Source: Symsagittifera roscoffensis | Taxonomy: Eukaryota; Xenacoelomorpha; Acoela; Convolutidae | Direction: 5' to 3' | Assembly (NCBI RefSeq): GCF_963678635.1 | Contig: NC_087062.1 | Location: forward strand, 14,993,789 to 15,057,788 | DNA length: 64,000 nucleotides | Shown: piece by piece, positions 1 through 10,739 of the stretch | Layout of the letters: every line of letters starts with the position of its first letter | Position numbering within the stretch: position 1 is the first letter of the stretch | Made by a program: the position numbers and the translations under genes | The notes under the pieces: generated by a model | What the model was told of the DNA's origin: nothing | Databases searched by the model: none | Seen by the model: only the letters and a program-made list of their open reading frames with translations

Positions 1-3000
1 CTCGACAGGAGCGGCGAAGGCAAAGGTAATACACGAATAATTATTACATAGAATAATTATCGCTTAATAGAGTATCTAAATAAAAGCATTAGCAATTGAA
101 ATTGCTTGGATTGTTTTTTTTTCGGGTCCGTTGCAATTGATTAGTCTTCATTAGCTTCATTTCTAGTTTTCATTACAAAATGATTTTAGGTGCATTTAAT
201 TGAAATCTTAATAAAAATGGACTTTGAGTTCAGAAAAGCTCATAACAAGCATATTAATCTGGTCGTTACAGTGTCGCAGCTGATCAAGCGGAGGAAGTTC
301 CAGTTGATAGACACTCTGCCTAATCTGAATCTCATGATCAGCATCTCTGGAGCCAAGTGCAAAATCAGAGCATACTATTTGAACCTGTTCAACTACAAGA
401 TACTCGGCCAGGATGTAAGATACAGCAATTTTTTCTTGAGCGGATTTCGAGATCGATCAAATTCTTTTTCCGAGGTTGCCTAAAACACTGTATAAACCTT
501 TTTTTGTGAAATGGTTCTGGGCCACAGGCATTTTCGGTTTTTGGACCATTTTTGCATAATTTTGATCCAAAAGCTGCTTTTTTCGGCGTGCGCTCCCTCC
601 TTAAGTTTAACATTTATTGGCGACAAAATTAGATTTCACCAAATGGTATTAAAGGAAATGAAACCGCCCCCCTAAATGCGCTTCTGACCCTGATTACACT
701 TGCGAAGCTAGTGTATTATTACGAACCTTATTTTTTTCAACCTAAGTCGCAAATATTGGTGCGGACTCCAATAATGGTTGGGCACCTTTACAGCTTTTTG
801 ATTGCATGTGCTTGGACAATAAATTAACATAGTTGATGCATTTTTAATTCATCAAATGAACCGAAAAAAGGTATTTGTTTCAAACAACATCGCAATAATA
901 AAAACTCGATTTTAGAAATTTTCTATTTTTTGAAATGCATAATATGGCTTTATGCTTTGCGATTTGTTGCATGCAAAGTTAGGGTGGACGCCTTTAGTTT
1001 GTTATATTCCAAATTATTAATTGCCAATTGGAGTCTATTTGTATTTGGTGCTGAATCGCATTGGCAATTTGTTAGCATATGTAGATGCTTATTCGTGACT
1101 AGTATTTGTCGGCTGTTAAGCTCGAGCAGTTGCAGGGATAGTGCGTGAGACTCGAAACCTCTTGATTGCAGTAGGTCGCAGATTCGAATCTTACACTTAG
1201 CCGAGTTTTTTGATAATTCGAGGCTTATTTCTACTTTTTCTTATTTAACTTGATAGGGCTGCTTTTTGCTCGTGTTGTCGCTGTTTGCGAAGCGCAGCTT
1301 CGCCTCTGTGGCCATGAAAGCACTCGAAAACTGGGTTCCGAGTAACGTTATTGCTTGTGTATGCGAAGTGCAACTTCGCATCTGTGTTAACAGATTGGGT
1401 TGAGTGATAAATCATGTTCAAGCACACTCAGTAGTGATTTGAACGACACTAAAAATTTGAGAAAAATTGGTTAACTTTTTGGGTTTTAGTATTATATATA
1501 CTCGAAATTAATAAATATTTAATGAACAAGTACCAATTCACAAGAACATTGGGCGTTTTAAATCATATATGTATATATAATTGTCACATTTACTTTATAG
1601 TTGAGGATTATAATATTGTGTAGAAGCCAGCCTCGATTGAATAAATCTTGTTTGTTGATTTGTAAATATCATACAGCATGTATGCTTTAACCTCCGGGTT
1701 ATATCCGCAAGCTTACATATTTGTCGAAAAAAATTTAAATGCTTGGGCCGAAAGTCAGAAGCCGAAAATTGGCAAGTTGTGAACGACAAGTTGTTGTTAG
1801 GCTCGAAACGTATATTGCTCATGATTTTATCAATAGTCCGGGTGGTTATGTACAGAAAAGTAACGAAGAAATTTAGGCTACTTTACCTTTCTGCAACTTG
1901 GAAGTTTTTTGACACCAACAATCGCTTGTATTATTACGTTTGCGAGAGCTAGTGTCTTGTAATGTCTGGTATCATTATGCATTTAGATGATGTCAGTTGT
2001 AATGGCTGGTATCATTATCATAAGTTAGATCATGATGTCAGTTGTACCATGGAAATTGTTTCAGCCTCGCAACAGTGAAGAAAAACATAAGCCGGCTTAT
2101 GTACAAATCGGAGATTTCGAGGGCTGTACACACTTCAAAATAGGTATGAGTATATCGAGGGGTCTTTGTATTTTTTCGTTGCCTTCAGTCATTTAAGCTT
2201 TGCCCCTTACGATCACGTCTCAACTCAATACTTTGAAGTGTTAAGTAGAGCCATTGGACTCTTTCTTTCAGTCAGAAACAGTAGAATTGCAATCAGATTT
2301 TTTTTGGCGCGCTTTTTCTCGCGGTAGCCACTTGAGGCTAAGCAAAAAAAGTAGCTCAAGAAGGGCTATCTGGGTAGTGACGTAGCCGATTTAAAGACAG
2401 AATGTGATCCTATTTCGAACTAAAACATGTTGTAGCGCGTCTTTTGTGTTGTATTGCAGTGAAGTATGAGCGGATCAAGTTCCTGGTGATTGGTCTGAAA
2501 AACAGTGTCGAGGTGTATGCTTGGGCACCCAGACCATACAACAAGTTCATGCAGTTCAAGGTAACAATCCTCCAACAACGTATAGCTGTTTTTATTTTGA
2601 ATGACAGATCCTTCACCGAGGTCTATTGAGGTATGCGTTTTGTGCACATAACATGATTGTAAGTAAAATAAAGATACGTTACTTTTGATAGTAGTTCGAC
2701 AATTGATATCAGCAAGTGATAACCGCATCTGGATATCCTGGTCGTGTGTTATAGTCGTTCCCGAATCTGACGTACACGCCTCGGCTGGTGGACTTGAAAA
2801 TAGAAGACGGCAATAGACTCAAGGTCATCTATGGGTCCGACAGGGGTTTCCACGCTGTAGATCTAGACTCGTCCCGGTGCTTTGACCTCTACCTGCCACA
2901 ACACGTAAACATGCATAAAGTTCCTATATTTTTTTTCAATTAGGACGAAAATGCTTAATCGTTTGCAAAATAACCGTTTTTGATCGATTGAAGAAAATTC

Positions 3001-6000
3001 ACATCCCTTAATTGGCTTGGGGTATGTTTACACGGCATATTTCCCATTTCTCAACATCACCTTTTTACACTTGCGATTAGCAAGCCTTATCAAATCTTTT
3101 CCAGGTAAGTAACTTGTCTTACAGAATGACTGAAATATCTGATAATTTGGCTCATAAAAATTTTATTTTCTGGGTCTGATGCTGCATGTGTAGTCTGGGA
3201 GTTAACTTCCATGCCTTACACTCCAAAGGTAGGGCTTGAATCCGGTCAGGACCTGTTGTTTGATAACTGAAAATTGTTCCGCTTGAAAAAATAATGGTCC
3301 GACTTAGGTTGGCCACTTTGTCCATTTTAATGAACCGGTCCCTGGAAGTCACTTTTTGGTCCTTCTTTTGCGTGGGTTCCTTTTTTACACTTGCTAGTGT
3401 TAGTGTATTAGAACGAACTTTGTTTTTTTCTAACCTAATTCGCAAAAAAAAGTTCATTATTTGGTGGCAGTGTTGATTTTTTTGTGGCACTTTTTCTATA
3501 ATCACGATCTAAAGCATTGGAAATTTTATAGCATCTGTTCTCTGCTTTATTTTTGGCTAGTGTTTGGGATCCATTAAGCGTCAGTGGCTGAGTGGTTAAT
3601 GTGTGAGACTCAAAATCTTCAGGCCGGAGTAGGTCGCCAAGCGAATCCGAGACGTAGTCGATTTTTTTTTCACTCATTCGAGGCTTATTTATACTTTTTG
3701 GGCTCTTTTTCCCCCACCTTACAGAAACATCAATTTCATGGTGTAACGAGTGGTCTTACAAGGTTGAGTATGAAGGCCAAATATGATTGCCATGGCCTAA
3801 ACAGTCCGTATGCCAAATTTTATAACAATCCGAAATTGTGAACAAAAACTCTTTTCGTACTGCACTTTATAGAGCTGATTTTTGACGTGTTCTCGCTAGT
3901 GTTTGCGAAGCGCAGCTTTGCCTATGTATAAGAATTTGATTTGAAATCTGTTTTGACTTTCGTATGAAATTGTCTGACAAAAAGTGTTCAAAATTCAATT
4001 TCCTCCAAAAAATGGCTGGAACGAAAAAGGCCTACAAATACCCAATCTCCTTGAAAATGCTTTTTGTTTTTGTACTTTTGATGAAAATTGTCTTCTGTTC
4101 AATTTTTACCAATTCAACTGAGGTCATAGTTTCTTCAAAAAGTGTGGTCACCGTAGACGGACTATCGTTTGTTTGCTTATATTTGTTGGCTTAGTTGCCA
4201 CAACATGGAATTTGCTTATGATTTTTCGTAATTTTTGAAATAGAAAATCTTTTTGATGTGTGCCTATAATCGTGCAGGTGATTGAGTTCAAAGTTTTAGA
4301 TTTTTTTTTCAATTTTTTTGAATTACTTTTTTCTTTTACGGAATTACGGTCAATTTATTAGCTGTTCTTAATTTTATGTTAATTTTTTAAATCTGTTATA
4401 CTCTTTTTTTCCGCCCTAATTCGCAGATGTAAATGTTCATTTTTAAAGTGTTCTTTTATTGCAGTTTGTGTATAAGATCAATAACCAGCTATTAAGTACA
4501 GCCAATGCTAAGGATATTAACGCAGACTATTATATTACAATTAGCACTTAAATATCAAGGTATCATGGATCAGTAGCGTAGAGGTACGAAAGGAGACCCG
4601 CAACAAAATAAGAGGGTTTGAACCTGGGCAGGGTCAGATGTTTCTAATGAACTTTTTTCGTAGACTAGTTAAAATGAGTCCGCTCTATAAATTAAAATGA
4701 GGCATGTTAGTTGGTAAATTTCGTTTTTTCTCCAATTTGGCTGGTTCTGCTAATGCGTCTTAATTGGTTTTTGTAACTTCGCAATTATGTAGACTCATAA
4801 TTAGCGTGCATCACTTAAGAATTTTAGTAGATTCAAAGTTTTACTCATTCAATTTCTCCCAGTAGCGATATCGGTCATATTTTTGCTTGTGAATGCGAAG
4901 TGCAGCTTTGTCTTGTCTCTGTGTCAAATATTGGGAATATCTATATTAAAGAATCTAATTTCGTATGAGCCGCTGTAAAGCATAGAGGGGACTGTTATGA
5001 GGAGTTGTTTCTACATAACTGAAGGTTCGTAGCTTTTTTTGGTTCAAAGAGTTTGGCTTGGTGTTTATTTTTCTCGGATTTCATTTGCGTTCTTTCATTG
5101 AAGCCACATGCGCTCGTTGAGATCAGTCATTATCACTTGCTGAAAGATTTATAAAAAATTTAATTATCACTATTTAAAATATATTTCGCCTGTTTTTTGT
5201 TGTTACGTGACACTGAACAAAGTGAAGATACTTTAGGGTGTGTGGTTTTTTTTTCGTGTTTTTTTAACGAATAGGCGTAACACATGCGAGATTTCAAGCG
5301 TAGTGTTGACAGCCAGGTACTCTTGTTCCAACCTAACTCGGAATTGATGTTCAGATAAAAATACCTCAACACAATTTGAGTGTCTGTGTAATGCTTATTT
5401 GTTTTTCTACTTTGGTTTGGTGGCTCGTGGTTGCAAGGGCATATGGCGGAATGGTCAAAATATGAGACTCTAAATCTGTAGGTCGTAGTTGATGATGGAG
5501 GCTACTTTTTTAAATTATTTTTCAAAGGTTTTGCCATTTCAAAGCTCCCTTTGTCGTTTGTTTGCGAAGTGCAGGTTCGCTTCTGGGTAGAAATTGTTCT
5601 CGCTCAAAATTTTTTTTTTTTCGCAATGCTAAATGAAAGGCAAGCTACGCTCTCCGAAAACACAAGGGATGTCTTATACTTTCGATGACTTATAATTTCA
5701 TCTTACTGGTTTGAATGTTTTCAAGAGTCGATGAGCGTAGTTGAGATTCTTATATCCGGCGTGATGATTTTTTTTCGGAAGAGTCTTAAAATTTGATCAG
5801 GCTCAATTTTTTTGCGGATTTCTTATAAATTCAGTTCCCTTCCTTTGTTAAAAGGCATTCAAACTCTACTATCGAGCAGCAATAGAGTAATGGTCTCGAA
5901 AAACGTGATCGTCTTCTATTTTTGAAAAGGGATTCTAAGTTTCAGATATCACAGCGAAATAAAACGTTTATCTATTGGTCCATTTTCTCAAATTGGGTTA

Positions 6001-7850
6001 GTTTTACCGAAAAGTGCGATTTTGAGAAAATAAATCAGTGTGTTTTTTGTTAAATTGCGTTCACTGGCTCTTTTCCATGTATATGTTGGCTCTGTTTGTT
6101 TTTGCTTCCGATATTTCCTTTTCATGCTGTTGAAAAGAAAAATCTGATTTCCTTGTAGGCATTATTTTTTTAGGACTTCAAAATCTCTTACGATTTTCAG
6201 CAATTGCCGTTTACTTTTGGCTTTCAGGAATTGTAGCTTTTATTTTCTCTTGTGTCTCACTTGTGATGCGAAGCTCAGCTTCCCCTTTGTATGTAAATGA
6301 CACTGCGGTTGGAAATTGCTATCAATGTGTTTCATTGACACTAAGGCTACTTCTATTTCAGACGGGTACGGGGTCAGTTGTGCCGCATTGCATGGTGACA
6401 TTTCCAGGCAGTAATGGAACCAAACTACTCTTGTGCTACAACAGTAAGTCCAAACATTTTGCCTAGCTGCATTCAGTTCCAAATTCTAATTCTGTTCAAT
6501 AGGATACTTAACCTAATCTTTTTAAATTACCTTCAGTTCATCATTAGCTCAGCTCGAAAAATATGTTGTCAAAGAATCTGTGTGCGCTGAATCATTCGAT
6601 GTTTAATCATTTGATTTTCAGGCGAAGGTGTGTACGTTGATACAAATGGAAGGACGTTTAGAGACGCCGCATTTCTCTGGGGAGAACCACCGACATCCGT
6701 TGGTAAGGATATAGTACACGTTCTAGGAAGCAAAAAATCATAATAGTTGACAGTTAATTGGAAATGAAAGCTTCATTATCTGCTGTTGCTTACACAGCGG
6801 TGACATCATAAAATGTAAACTTTTTAAAAATTAGATTTACCCAAAAAGCTTCTGACATGTTGGCAATCAGTTTCTTTTTCAATTCTGTAGCATCTGTTTT
6901 AGCGGCGGTCGGTCCGAATCATGTGTTAGGATACTGCACGACTTCCATCGAGATCAGAGCAATAGATACTGGAAACCTGGACGGAGTATTCTGCCACTAC
7001 CAGATACAAAAACTGCGTTTCCTCTGCGAGTCCAACGGAAAGGTATTATTCAATGTTTTTCATCAAAAATGTTGAGGAGCTTGTTGAACGCTGTCCTTAC
7101 TAAAAATGAGGAGCTTGTTGAACGTTATCAGTTGAGCAACCTATTTACGTTGCTTTATCTGGTGGAAAATTATAAATTATTTAGCTTTAAATAAAGAAAT
7201 TATCATATAATGCAGCTCAGTTTGTAGGTCAAAGTGGTCCCAATTGTAATGTTTGTTATTTTCAGGTATTTTTTGCTGCTTCCAAAGGCGGTTTCTACCA
7301 AGTGTACATACTCATGTTCAAGGAACTCACAGCTCTTCATCAGCACAATCAACATAACTCTCTTCCTGCTCCACATCAGTCGAGTTCTACTCTAAACAGC
7401 AACCATACAAATCAACAGGCACCAACGGGAAACAGTAGCAGCAATGCATCGCCTGCTCAACTCCCGCTGCAGTCCATCACAAACACACCTCAGCATCTTA
7501 CGACGCCGCCTTCTCTGTCAATTCATCACCAGTCCACTTCCGGACAAAGCGTAGGTGCTGCAGGAGACGCCCAGGGATACCACACGTCGGATAGTAACCA
7601 GCCTCAGACATCTGGACACCCGCCATCGCTACTACACTACGCGGCATCTCCAGTCACGCAGTCGAATCAGACTCAGTTCACGAGTGGCGCGACTAGTGGA
7701 AATAACAATGGCGTCGGAGGCACTGACAACTTGGAAGGAGGCCGCAGTTTGCGGGAACTGAACAGTCTAGAAGATCCGTCGAGACAGGAACAGTTCCTCA
7801 TGAGTTCAGTCGGAAACTACCTGACTCATTCGACCACTGGTGCTATATGA
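1..7850 (+). CDS. MAP4K (GCK-IV, misshapen/TNIK/MAP4K4-like) kinase, C-terminal citron-homology domain, 5' end outside window
   Basis: Nine exons: <1-25, 272-414, 2065-2143, 2460-2560, 2755-2904, 6362-6443, 6622-6702, 6891-7042 and 7266-7850. All introns are GT-AG and every phase agrees. The joined frame reads through the citron-homology (CNH) beta-propeller typical of misshapen/TNIK/MINK/MAP4K4 kinases. Landmarks are LDRSGEGK at the left edge, [20 protein letters not shown] in exon 4, [16 protein letters not shown] in exon 5, [10 protein letters not shown] in exon 7, [15 protein letters not shown] in exon 8 and VFFAASKGG opening exon 9. In this family the CNH domain binds Rap/Rab-type small GTPases and partners, while an N-terminal Ste20 kinase domain (not in the window) phosphorylates JNK-pathway and cytoskeletal targets. 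Introns 2 (415-2064) and 5 (2905-6361) are enlarged by SINEs. Assignment to the GCK-IV group is firm; the exact paralogue cannot be decided from the C-terminus. Confidence 0.95.
535..655 (-). mobile_element. Fragment of a hAT-like MITE (same family as 26839-27249)
   Basis: Reverse-orientation match to the inner part of the MITE: the GCGTGCGCTC and TTTATTGGCG blocks recur at 32080-32115 and, inverted, at 26980-27020. Neither terminal repeat is present. It lies in MAP4K intron 2. Confidence 0.45.
695..1316 (+). repeat. tRNA-derived SINE copy 1 (in MAP4K intron 2)
   Basis: Composite element in the order seen in the other copies: a head block (GCTAGTGTATTA, then a CCTAA-TCGCAAA block), a tRNA-like body at about 1119-1196 with TGAGACTCGAAA and a good B-box-like AGATTCGAATC, a linker ATTCGAGGCTTATTT, and a 3' block GTTTGCGAAGCGCAGCTTCGCCTCTGT at 1286-1312 that contains a perfect 7-bp hairpin. 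It has the same orientation as the host gene. Confidence 0.7.
3386..3930 (+). repeat. tRNA-derived SINE copy 2 (in MAP4K intron 5)
   Basis: The clearest copy. Its tRNA-like body at 3579-3661 has an A-box (TGGCTGAGTGG) and a serine/leucine-tRNA-like TGAGACTC stretch, then a weaker B-box. Head block GCTAGTGTTAGTGTATTA, a GGCACTTTTTCTATAATCAC block before the body, ATTCGAGGCTTATTT after it, and the GCGAAGCGCAGC hairpin block at 3903-3929 appear in the same order as in copy 1. Confidence 0.75.
4387..4925 (+). repeat. tRNA-derived SINE copy 3, with a different tRNA-like head
   Basis: The CCCTAATTCGCA head block and the tail block GCGAAGTGCAGC at 4894-4924 match copies 1 and 2. The body at 4561-4640 has a different but well-formed promoter pair: A-box TAGCGTAGAGG and B-box GGTTTGAACCT. 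So this copy either carries another tRNA head or is a composite. Confidence 0.6.
5300..5590 (+). repeat. tRNA-derived SINE copy 4, degenerate
   Basis: Block CCAACCTAACTCGGAA at 5330-5345, A-box-like TGGCGGAATGG at 5447-5457, TGAGACTCTAAATC, and the tail GTTTGCGAAGTGCAGGTTCGC at 5558-5580. The B-box is lost. It lies in MAP4K intron 5. Confidence 0.55.
7266..7850 (+). CDS. Last exon of the MAP4K gene with a long low-complexity C-terminal tail
   Basis: The exon follows the acceptor TTTTCAG at 7259-7265 and encodes 194 residues to TGA at 7848-7850. About the first 20 residues ([18 protein letters not shown]) finish the last propeller strand, which is normally followed within a few residues by the end of the protein in MAP4K4/TNIK. 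Here some 170 further residues follow, rich in Ser, Thr, Gln, Asn and His, with short runs such as HQHNQHN and no hydrophobic core. The tail is likely disordered. The frame is open, GC-richer than its surroundings, and ends 26 bases before a poly(A) signal, so I read it as real coding sequence rather than read-through. Confidence 0.85.
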   Translation, partial: VFFAASKGGFYQVYILMFKELTALHQHNQHNSLPAPHQSSSTLNSNHTNQQAPTGNSSSNASPAQLPLQSITNTPQHLTTPPSLSIHHQSTSGQSVGAAGDAQGYHTSDSNQPQTSGHPPSLLHYAASPVTQSNQTQFTSGATSGNNNGVGGTDNLEGGRSLRELNSLEDPSRQEQFLMSSVGNYLTHSTTGAI

Positions 7851-7875
7851 GACTCATCCTTGATGCATGAAATGA

Positions 7876-7881
7876 AATAAA
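7876..7881 (+). promoter_or_regulatory. Poly(A) signal AATAAA of the MAP4K gene
   Basis: A canonical AATAAA lies 26 bases after the stop codon, the first after the CDS, and would give a very short 3' UTR. Confidence 0.65.
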
Positions 7882-9056
7882 AAAATTTCCCCGAACTTGG
7901 TAGATGTTATGAAATAGTTGATCCGTTATGCTCGTGACATAGTTTCATATAAAAAAACGATCTCTGGTCTTCTGTATAGAGGGTGTTCAACAAGCAGCTG
8001 TCTTATCTTATCTACTTCTCTCTTTTAGCTGTAGCTGTTATGAATTGAATGCTTAGATAGTTGCCATTGCCTTGCGCTTCTCAGAAAAATTCGATTGCTC
8101 AAAATCATGACTCAACTTTTCCATTAGAAATCTCTGCACTGTGCTCTCTTGTGCTGTTTTATTCATCTCGACATTGTTGGATTATATTCTGTCATTCTAA
8201 ATGGTCCCAAAGTGGCTCTTTCAGCCACTGCGAGTAATATTTGAACTGCAGTAAAGTAGTTTAGTATAATTTGTTTCTGCAGTATGTCACATCGTCTAAA
8301 TGTACAGATGCTGCGATATAAATTATTTCGAATGGGGGATCTTTATATATCCAATTATGCATTTTAAAGAAATTAATTTAATTTCGCAGGGAATATTTTG
8401 TTAATCTTGTTAAACAATAAAACTGATTCGAAAGTTTGTCATCAGGTGAACTGAACTGAGTATCGTTAAAAATCTCGCTTGGCTTCAAGTCAAAAATGCT
8501 TTTAATAAGTCTTGAGATGGTACAGTTCAACTATGCCGACTGACAGTTTTCATTTTGCCTTTAATTATAAAAAATTAAACCAAATTTTTATTTTAGAAAT
8601 TGAAAGCCATGTCTCAATTTTTAGTCAATATAAAAGCATGTTTTTTCAACGCAAATTACATAATTTAGGATTTCTTTGAAGTGAGTTTTTGATTGAGTGG
8701 CCACTAGCGAGACTAGGTGAAAGATGCTTTGTTTAATGTTTGAATTTTCGCTCCAGCTGGTTGCTTGTCTGTCATTAAACTCCAAACACCAAGGTACTCA
8801 AAAGGTATTGGGTCAAAAAGTTTATATTGATAGCCTAGAGCTTCTACATTTTTCTCCTTGTTATTTGCCTTCTGTTTGTGTACTTTTTCCAAGGATATGC
8901 TCAATTTCGAGGCTCTGACCCAAAATTTACAAAGGCATTATGATCAAAGCTTCAGGGAGATACCTGAAGCGGCATTTTGGCTCCATATTGCAAACCTTTG
9001 CCTGCGGCGGAAATAGAAGCATTCTGTTTCGGATGGGCTGGGAAAATCAATTTGGT
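7882..9056. other. No gene seen
   Basis: AT-rich DNA 3' of the MAP4K gene. Frames are short and show no family signature, splice pattern or codon bias. The last 60 bases lead into the inverted repeat. Confidence 0.5.
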
Positions 9057-10373
9057 CGTGAGACTCCTAATATCGAGGTAGCAGGTGTGGATCCGACATC
9101 TTAAAACATTTCCAGTTTGTTGAGATGCTTCTACTTCTTCGCTAACGTTTGCGAAGCACAGCTTCGTCTCTGTCAATCTTTGTGCTGTTGTTTCATGGTT
9201 TTTTTCGCCTTGAATAAAATCAAAAAGTATTTTAATATTAGCAACTGATAAATAATCGAATCTTTATATCGCAGAACCTTTACACTCCCATTTAAACTAT
9301 CATTTTGAAGAGACAGTGACCGAAGTGAAGAGTCTTTATAGTTCTTGGAGAGTTTTGGTTAGTTTTTTTGGCCACAAGTTGAAAAATTTTCTATTAATTA
9401 CAGATCTGCAATCATACATGTTAGTATTTATGAATGTATTTACGTATATATGTACCTTTATTCAACATATATTCAACTTCCGCCGAATCAAAACTTTACC
9501 TATTGATCCAGCTTTCTCCAATTGAAATAGTTTTATTACGACTGCGATTAGAAAGCGTTATCAAAGCGAATATAGACTTTGCCGCATCACAAAACTTTCT
9601 TGTTTTACAAATAATTGAAATCATACAAAAGCTTAGCTTAAATCAAATTCAATTTTTTTGGAGCTTTTCCGGCACGCGTTTTTTGAAAAATACACGCCTG
9701 AAGTGGTAAAGATCCTGTGTTCCAACCTGGCTAGAACTCAAAAAAAAACGTGTGCCGGAAAAGTTACAACAAATTGAATTTGATTTAAGCTAAACTATTG
9801 AATGATTTAATTTATTTGTAAAACAAGAAAGTTCCGTGATGCGGCAAAGTCTATATTCGGATTTGATAACGCTTTCTAATCGCAGTCGTAATAAAACTAT
9901 TGGAGAAAACTGGATCAATAGGTAAAGTTTTGATTCGGTGGAAGTTAAATATATGTTGAATAAAGGTACTTATATACCTAGATACATTCATAAATACTTT
10001 CATGTATGACTGCAGATCTGTAATTAATAGAAAATTTTTAAACTTGTGGCCAAAAAAACTAACCAAAACTCTCCAAGAACTATAAAGACTCTTCACTTCG
10101 GTCAATGTTTCTTCAAAATGAAAGTTAAAATTGGAGTGTAAAAATTCTGCGATGTTAAAAGAAAAAGATTCGATTATTTATCAGTTGCTAAAAGTAAAAT
10201 ACATTTATGATTTTATTCACGGCGAAAACAACCATGAAACAACAGCACAAAGGTTGACAGAGATGAAGCTGTGCTTCGCAAATTTTAGCGAAAAAGTAGA
10301 AGCATCTCCAAAAACTGGAAATGTTTTAAGATGTCGGATCCACACCTGCTACCTCGATATTAGGAGTCTCACG
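9057..10373. repeat. Large inverted repeat (arms 9057-9684 and 9741-10373)
   Basis: The left arm is repeated in reverse complement as the right arm, with small indels and substitutions, around a loop of about 56 bases. Examples: CGTGAGACTCCTAATATCGA at 9057 mirrors its complement ending at 10373, and CCGGCACGCG at 9669 mirrors CGTGTGCCGG at 9749. Each arm carries the tRNA-like piece and hairpin tail of the SINE (9146-9172 and 10257-10285). A transcript would fold into a hairpin of about 630 bp. Confidence 0.85.
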
Positions 10374-10560
10374 TCATTTCCTTTGAGCCACGGACGCTTA
10401 ACGATCGGCAAACACTAGCCACAATCAAAACAAGCTATGATGTTTCCAATGCTACAGATTGTGATCATAGCAAAAGTGCCACCAAAAGGGCATTTTTATT
10501 TGCGAGTTAGGTTGGATTAGAAGGATTCAAACTAATACTATACGCTGAAAAGCGTAAAAA
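10250..10560 (-). repeat. tRNA-derived SINE copy on the minus strand (duplicated at about 14275-14583)
   Basis: Read on the minus strand it has the family order: CTAACTCGCAAATAAAAA, the GGTGGCACTTTTGCTATGATCA block, GGCTAGTGTTTG, a tRNA-like body with TGACGTGAGACTC, then the TTTGCGAAGCACAGCTTCATCTCTGTC tail block at 10257-10285. The tail lies inside the right arm of the inverted repeat. Confidence 0.65.
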
Positions 10561-10739
10561 ACAATCAATAAATCTTCAAAAAACTTCCAGCCTATATTAT
10601 AGTCACCGCCAGGTTCGATTTTTGGAATGTCTCGTGCTTCAAAATCTTGTCTTTCTGCTTATAATTAATTAGCTTGGTTGTCTTGCTAGGGATTTTGCTG
10701 TGCTGTGATTAATTTTCATTGTAATTGAAAGAGTTTTGA

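Noticed and set aside
190-483. Open frame with ATG at 190 as an independent gene
   Set aside because: Its middle part is MAP4K exon 272-414; the ends are intron read-through.
1119-1196. True tRNA gene
   Set aside because: No complete cloverleaf; the body is embedded in the dispersed SINE and copies differ in the arms. The same holds for 3579-3661, 4561-4640 and 5445-5520.
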